Below are positions 5,458-6,566 of a DNA stretch of 6,566 nt, in pieces (positions within the stretch are counted from its first letter, which is position 1; each line of letters starts with the position of its first letter). Source of the stretch: an uncultured Gammaproteobacteria bacterium (lineage in GTDB: Bacteria; Pseudomonadota; Gammaproteobacteria; Arenicellales; Poriferihabitantaceae). Below the pieces are notes generated by a model. The model saw only the letters and a list, made by a program, of their open reading frames with translations. It had not been told where the DNA came from and did no database searches. Position numbers and translations under genes: made by a program. The DNA is taken from contig CALIFM010000260.1 of NCBI GenBank assembly GCA_938021685.1, forward strand, positions 1-6,566, written 5' to 3'.

Positions 5458-6150
5458 GTGACTAAAAGACTGATTGTAATCCTTGTGTACCTTTTGGGCC
5501 TAATACTTTTATTGTGGTTAGGTGCGTGGCAAGTGCAGCGTGGCTTACATAAACAGCAGGTTGAGCAAGCAACGAAACGTGAAACGAAGCTCGTTCAACC
5601 TAAGCAGCTGGATAATTTGGGGTGGCAGCAGTTGATTTATCAGCCCGTTAGCTTAAAAGGGCAGTGGTTAAGTGATCAATCATTTCACTGGCTTGGCCGT
5701 AGTCATCAAGGCCGTATGGGCGTTGAAGTGCTGGTGCCGTTTGAGTTGGTCAACGGTGAGTTAATAATGGTCAACCGTGGTTGGTTAGGTGAGCAATCGT
5801 TGGGGTTGGAAGTAGATCCGTTGCTAGATGACTTAAATACAGGTGCTGTCATCAATGGGCAGATTTATCGACCAACAAAAGGGGTGACTATTGGTAAGTC
5901 GATCATTGATAATAGCCATTGGCCAAGAGAAAGCTTGTATCTTGATTTAGAGGCGTTTGCGGCCGCATTGCAAAAGCCGTTGTTGCCTTATGTATTGGTG
6001 TTGGCTGAGGGTTCGTCGGGCGCGCTCAAGCGTGTTTGGCAACCGGTGGTGATGTCATCAACCAAGCACTTTGGTTATGCAGTGCAATGGTTTGGTTTGG
6101 CAGTGGTGTTTTTAGTATTTGGTTTTATTTGGTTCCGAAAGAAAAGTTAA
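5458..6150 (+). CDS. surf1: SURF1/Shy1 family oxidase assembly protein
   Basis: SURF1 proteins help insert heme a into CoxA during oxidase assembly. This 230-residue protein has the family layout: an N-terminal membrane span (about 5-23) followed by the motif LGAWQVQR (21-28), a periplasmic domain, and a second span near the C-terminus (about 206-226). Visible signatures are the segment FHWLGRSHQGRMG (76-88), MVNRGWLG (104-111), and the C-terminal HFGYAVQWFGLA (204-215), which agrees with the conserved HxxYAxQWF-type motif. The start is GTG at 5458; an in-frame stop at 5452-5454 rules out any upstream start, and AGG at 5447-5449 is the only weak ribosome binding signal. The gene is separated from coxC by a terminator, so it needs its own promoter, which must lie inside the DUF2909 gene. 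The next gene begins 4 bases after its stop. Confidence 0.94.
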   Translation: MTKRLIVILVYLLGLILLLWLGAWQVQRGLHKQQVEQATKRETKLVQPKQLDNLGWQQLIYQPVSLKGQWLSDQSFHWLGRSHQGRMGVEVLVPFELVNGELIMVNRGWLGEQSLGLEVDPLLDDLNTGAVINGQIYRPTKGVTIGKSIIDNSHWPRESLYLDLEAFAAALQKPLLPYVLVLAEGSSGALKRVWQPVVMSSTKHFGYAVQWFGLAVVFLVFGFIWFRKKS

Positions 6151-6154
6151 TATT

Positions 6155-6566
6155 ATGTCTCGTCGCGCAAACCGCATTAAATTTGTTGTTATTGTTTCTT
6201 TGTTTTTAGTACCTCTGCTGTTTTCGTTTGGTGCATACAAGCTATTACCTGAGGGGTATAAACCAGACAATATGTCTAATAACGGCACCTTGCTACAGCC
6301 TATTTACACCTTAAGCGGTTTTAACCAACTGACGGTGAAAGGGCAATCATTTAGTAACAAGGATGTGGAAAAGGTGTGGACTTTGGTACATCTAATACAA
6401 GGGGGGTGCGGCGAGGATTGCAGCAAAATGCTTTATAAGACACGGCAGCTACGTATTTCATTGGGTAAAAACATTCACCGTATCAAACGCGTTGCTGTGC
6501 TGGAAGACCCTGAACTCAATTCCACCATGGATAAAATGTGGGCATCACACCCCGATATGAAGGTGC
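6155..6566 (+). CDS. Sco-like, thioredoxin-fold oxidase-associated membrane protein (partial, 3' end missing)
   Basis: The first 137 codons are present and the gene runs off the right edge. After a basic N-terminus (SRRANRIK), one membrane anchor spans about 9-29. The periplasmic part that follows contains CGEDC (Cys85 and Cys89) in the context LVHLIQGGCGEDCSKMLYKTR. This CxxxC spacing is the one used by Sco copper chaperones, and the surrounding helix (SKMLYKTRQLRISLG) fits a thioredoxin fold. The protein resembles the oxidase-associated gene between SURF1 and cox15 in Pseudomonas (recalled as PA0111), not canonical Sco/SenC, since CxxxCP and the usual upstream FGYTxCP-type sequence are absent. 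It may handle copper or reduce CuA cysteines, which is inference. The ATG lies 4 bases after the SURF1 stop, so the two are probably co-transcribed. The conserved downstream Sco histidine, if any, is outside the window. Confidence 0.75.
   Translation, partial: MSRRANRIKFVVIVSLFLVPLLFSFGAYKLLPEGYKPDNMSNNGTLLQPIYTLSGFNQLTVKGQSFSNKDVEKVWTLVHLIQGGCGEDCSKMLYKTRQLRISLGKNIHRIKRVAVLEDPELNSTMDKMWASHPDMKV

Noticed and set aside
1..6566. Mobile element, CRISPR array, phage defence or other novel system
   Set aside because: No transposase, integrase, long terminal inverted repeats, regularly spaced repeats or defence domains are visible. The gene set and order are those of a standard respiratory locus.

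Overview
This window carries a chromosomal gene cluster for an aerobic terminal oxidase of the heme-copper family. It is a caa3-type cytochrome c oxidase with its assembly factors. The gene order (coxB, coxA, a tiny membrane protein gene, ctaG/cox11, coxC, a reversed DUF2909 gene, SURF1, a Sco-like protein gene) matches the cox loci of Pseudomonas and related Gammaproteobacteria. Moderate base composition and close protein similarity to that group suggest a gammaproteobacterium, possibly a marine or Oceanospirillales/Cellvibrionales-like lineage. The exact taxon cannot be fixed from this sequence alone.

Layout. Positions 1-48 may hold the last codons of an unidentified upstream gene. A DUF2970 membrane protein gene (67-279) overlaps by four bases a gene for a 63-residue charged helical protein of unknown function (276-467). 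A 333-base non-coding stretch (468-800) follows, with palindromes and two weak promoter candidates; it is the probable control region of the oxidase operon. Next, all on the + strand, come coxB (801-1943), coxA (1978-3561), a 39-residue single-span protein gene (3591-3710), ctaG (3720-4241) and coxC (4274-5143). A strong hairpin with A and T tracts on its two sides (5167-5197) terminates transcription and appears to work in both directions. Beyond it a DUF2909 twin-membrane-span gene runs on the minus strand (5226-5438). Its start codon lies 19 bases from the GTG start of a SURF1 gene (5458-6150) running the other way. The SURF1 stop is followed after 4 bases by a Sco-like CxxxC protein gene (6155 to the right edge, incomplete).

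How the genes work together. CoxB takes electrons from the periplasm through a fused cytochrome c domain and passes them to its CuA centre, then to heme a and the heme a3-CuB site of CoxA, where oxygen is reduced and protons are pumped. CoxC is the third core subunit. CtaG delivers copper to CuB, SURF1 assists heme a insertion, and the Sco-like protein may act on copper or cysteine redox state. Heme A synthesis genes (ctaA/cox15, ctaB/cox10) and a true sco gene would be expected just past the right edge.

All key metal ligands and proton-channel residues of the oxidase are intact. I see no mobile element, CRISPR array, tRNA or rRNA, and no convincing previously undescribed system. The less ordinary points are the unknown 63-residue protein, the structured coxB leader, the very tight divergent start region at 5439-5457, and the DUF2970 gene lying upstream of the operon.
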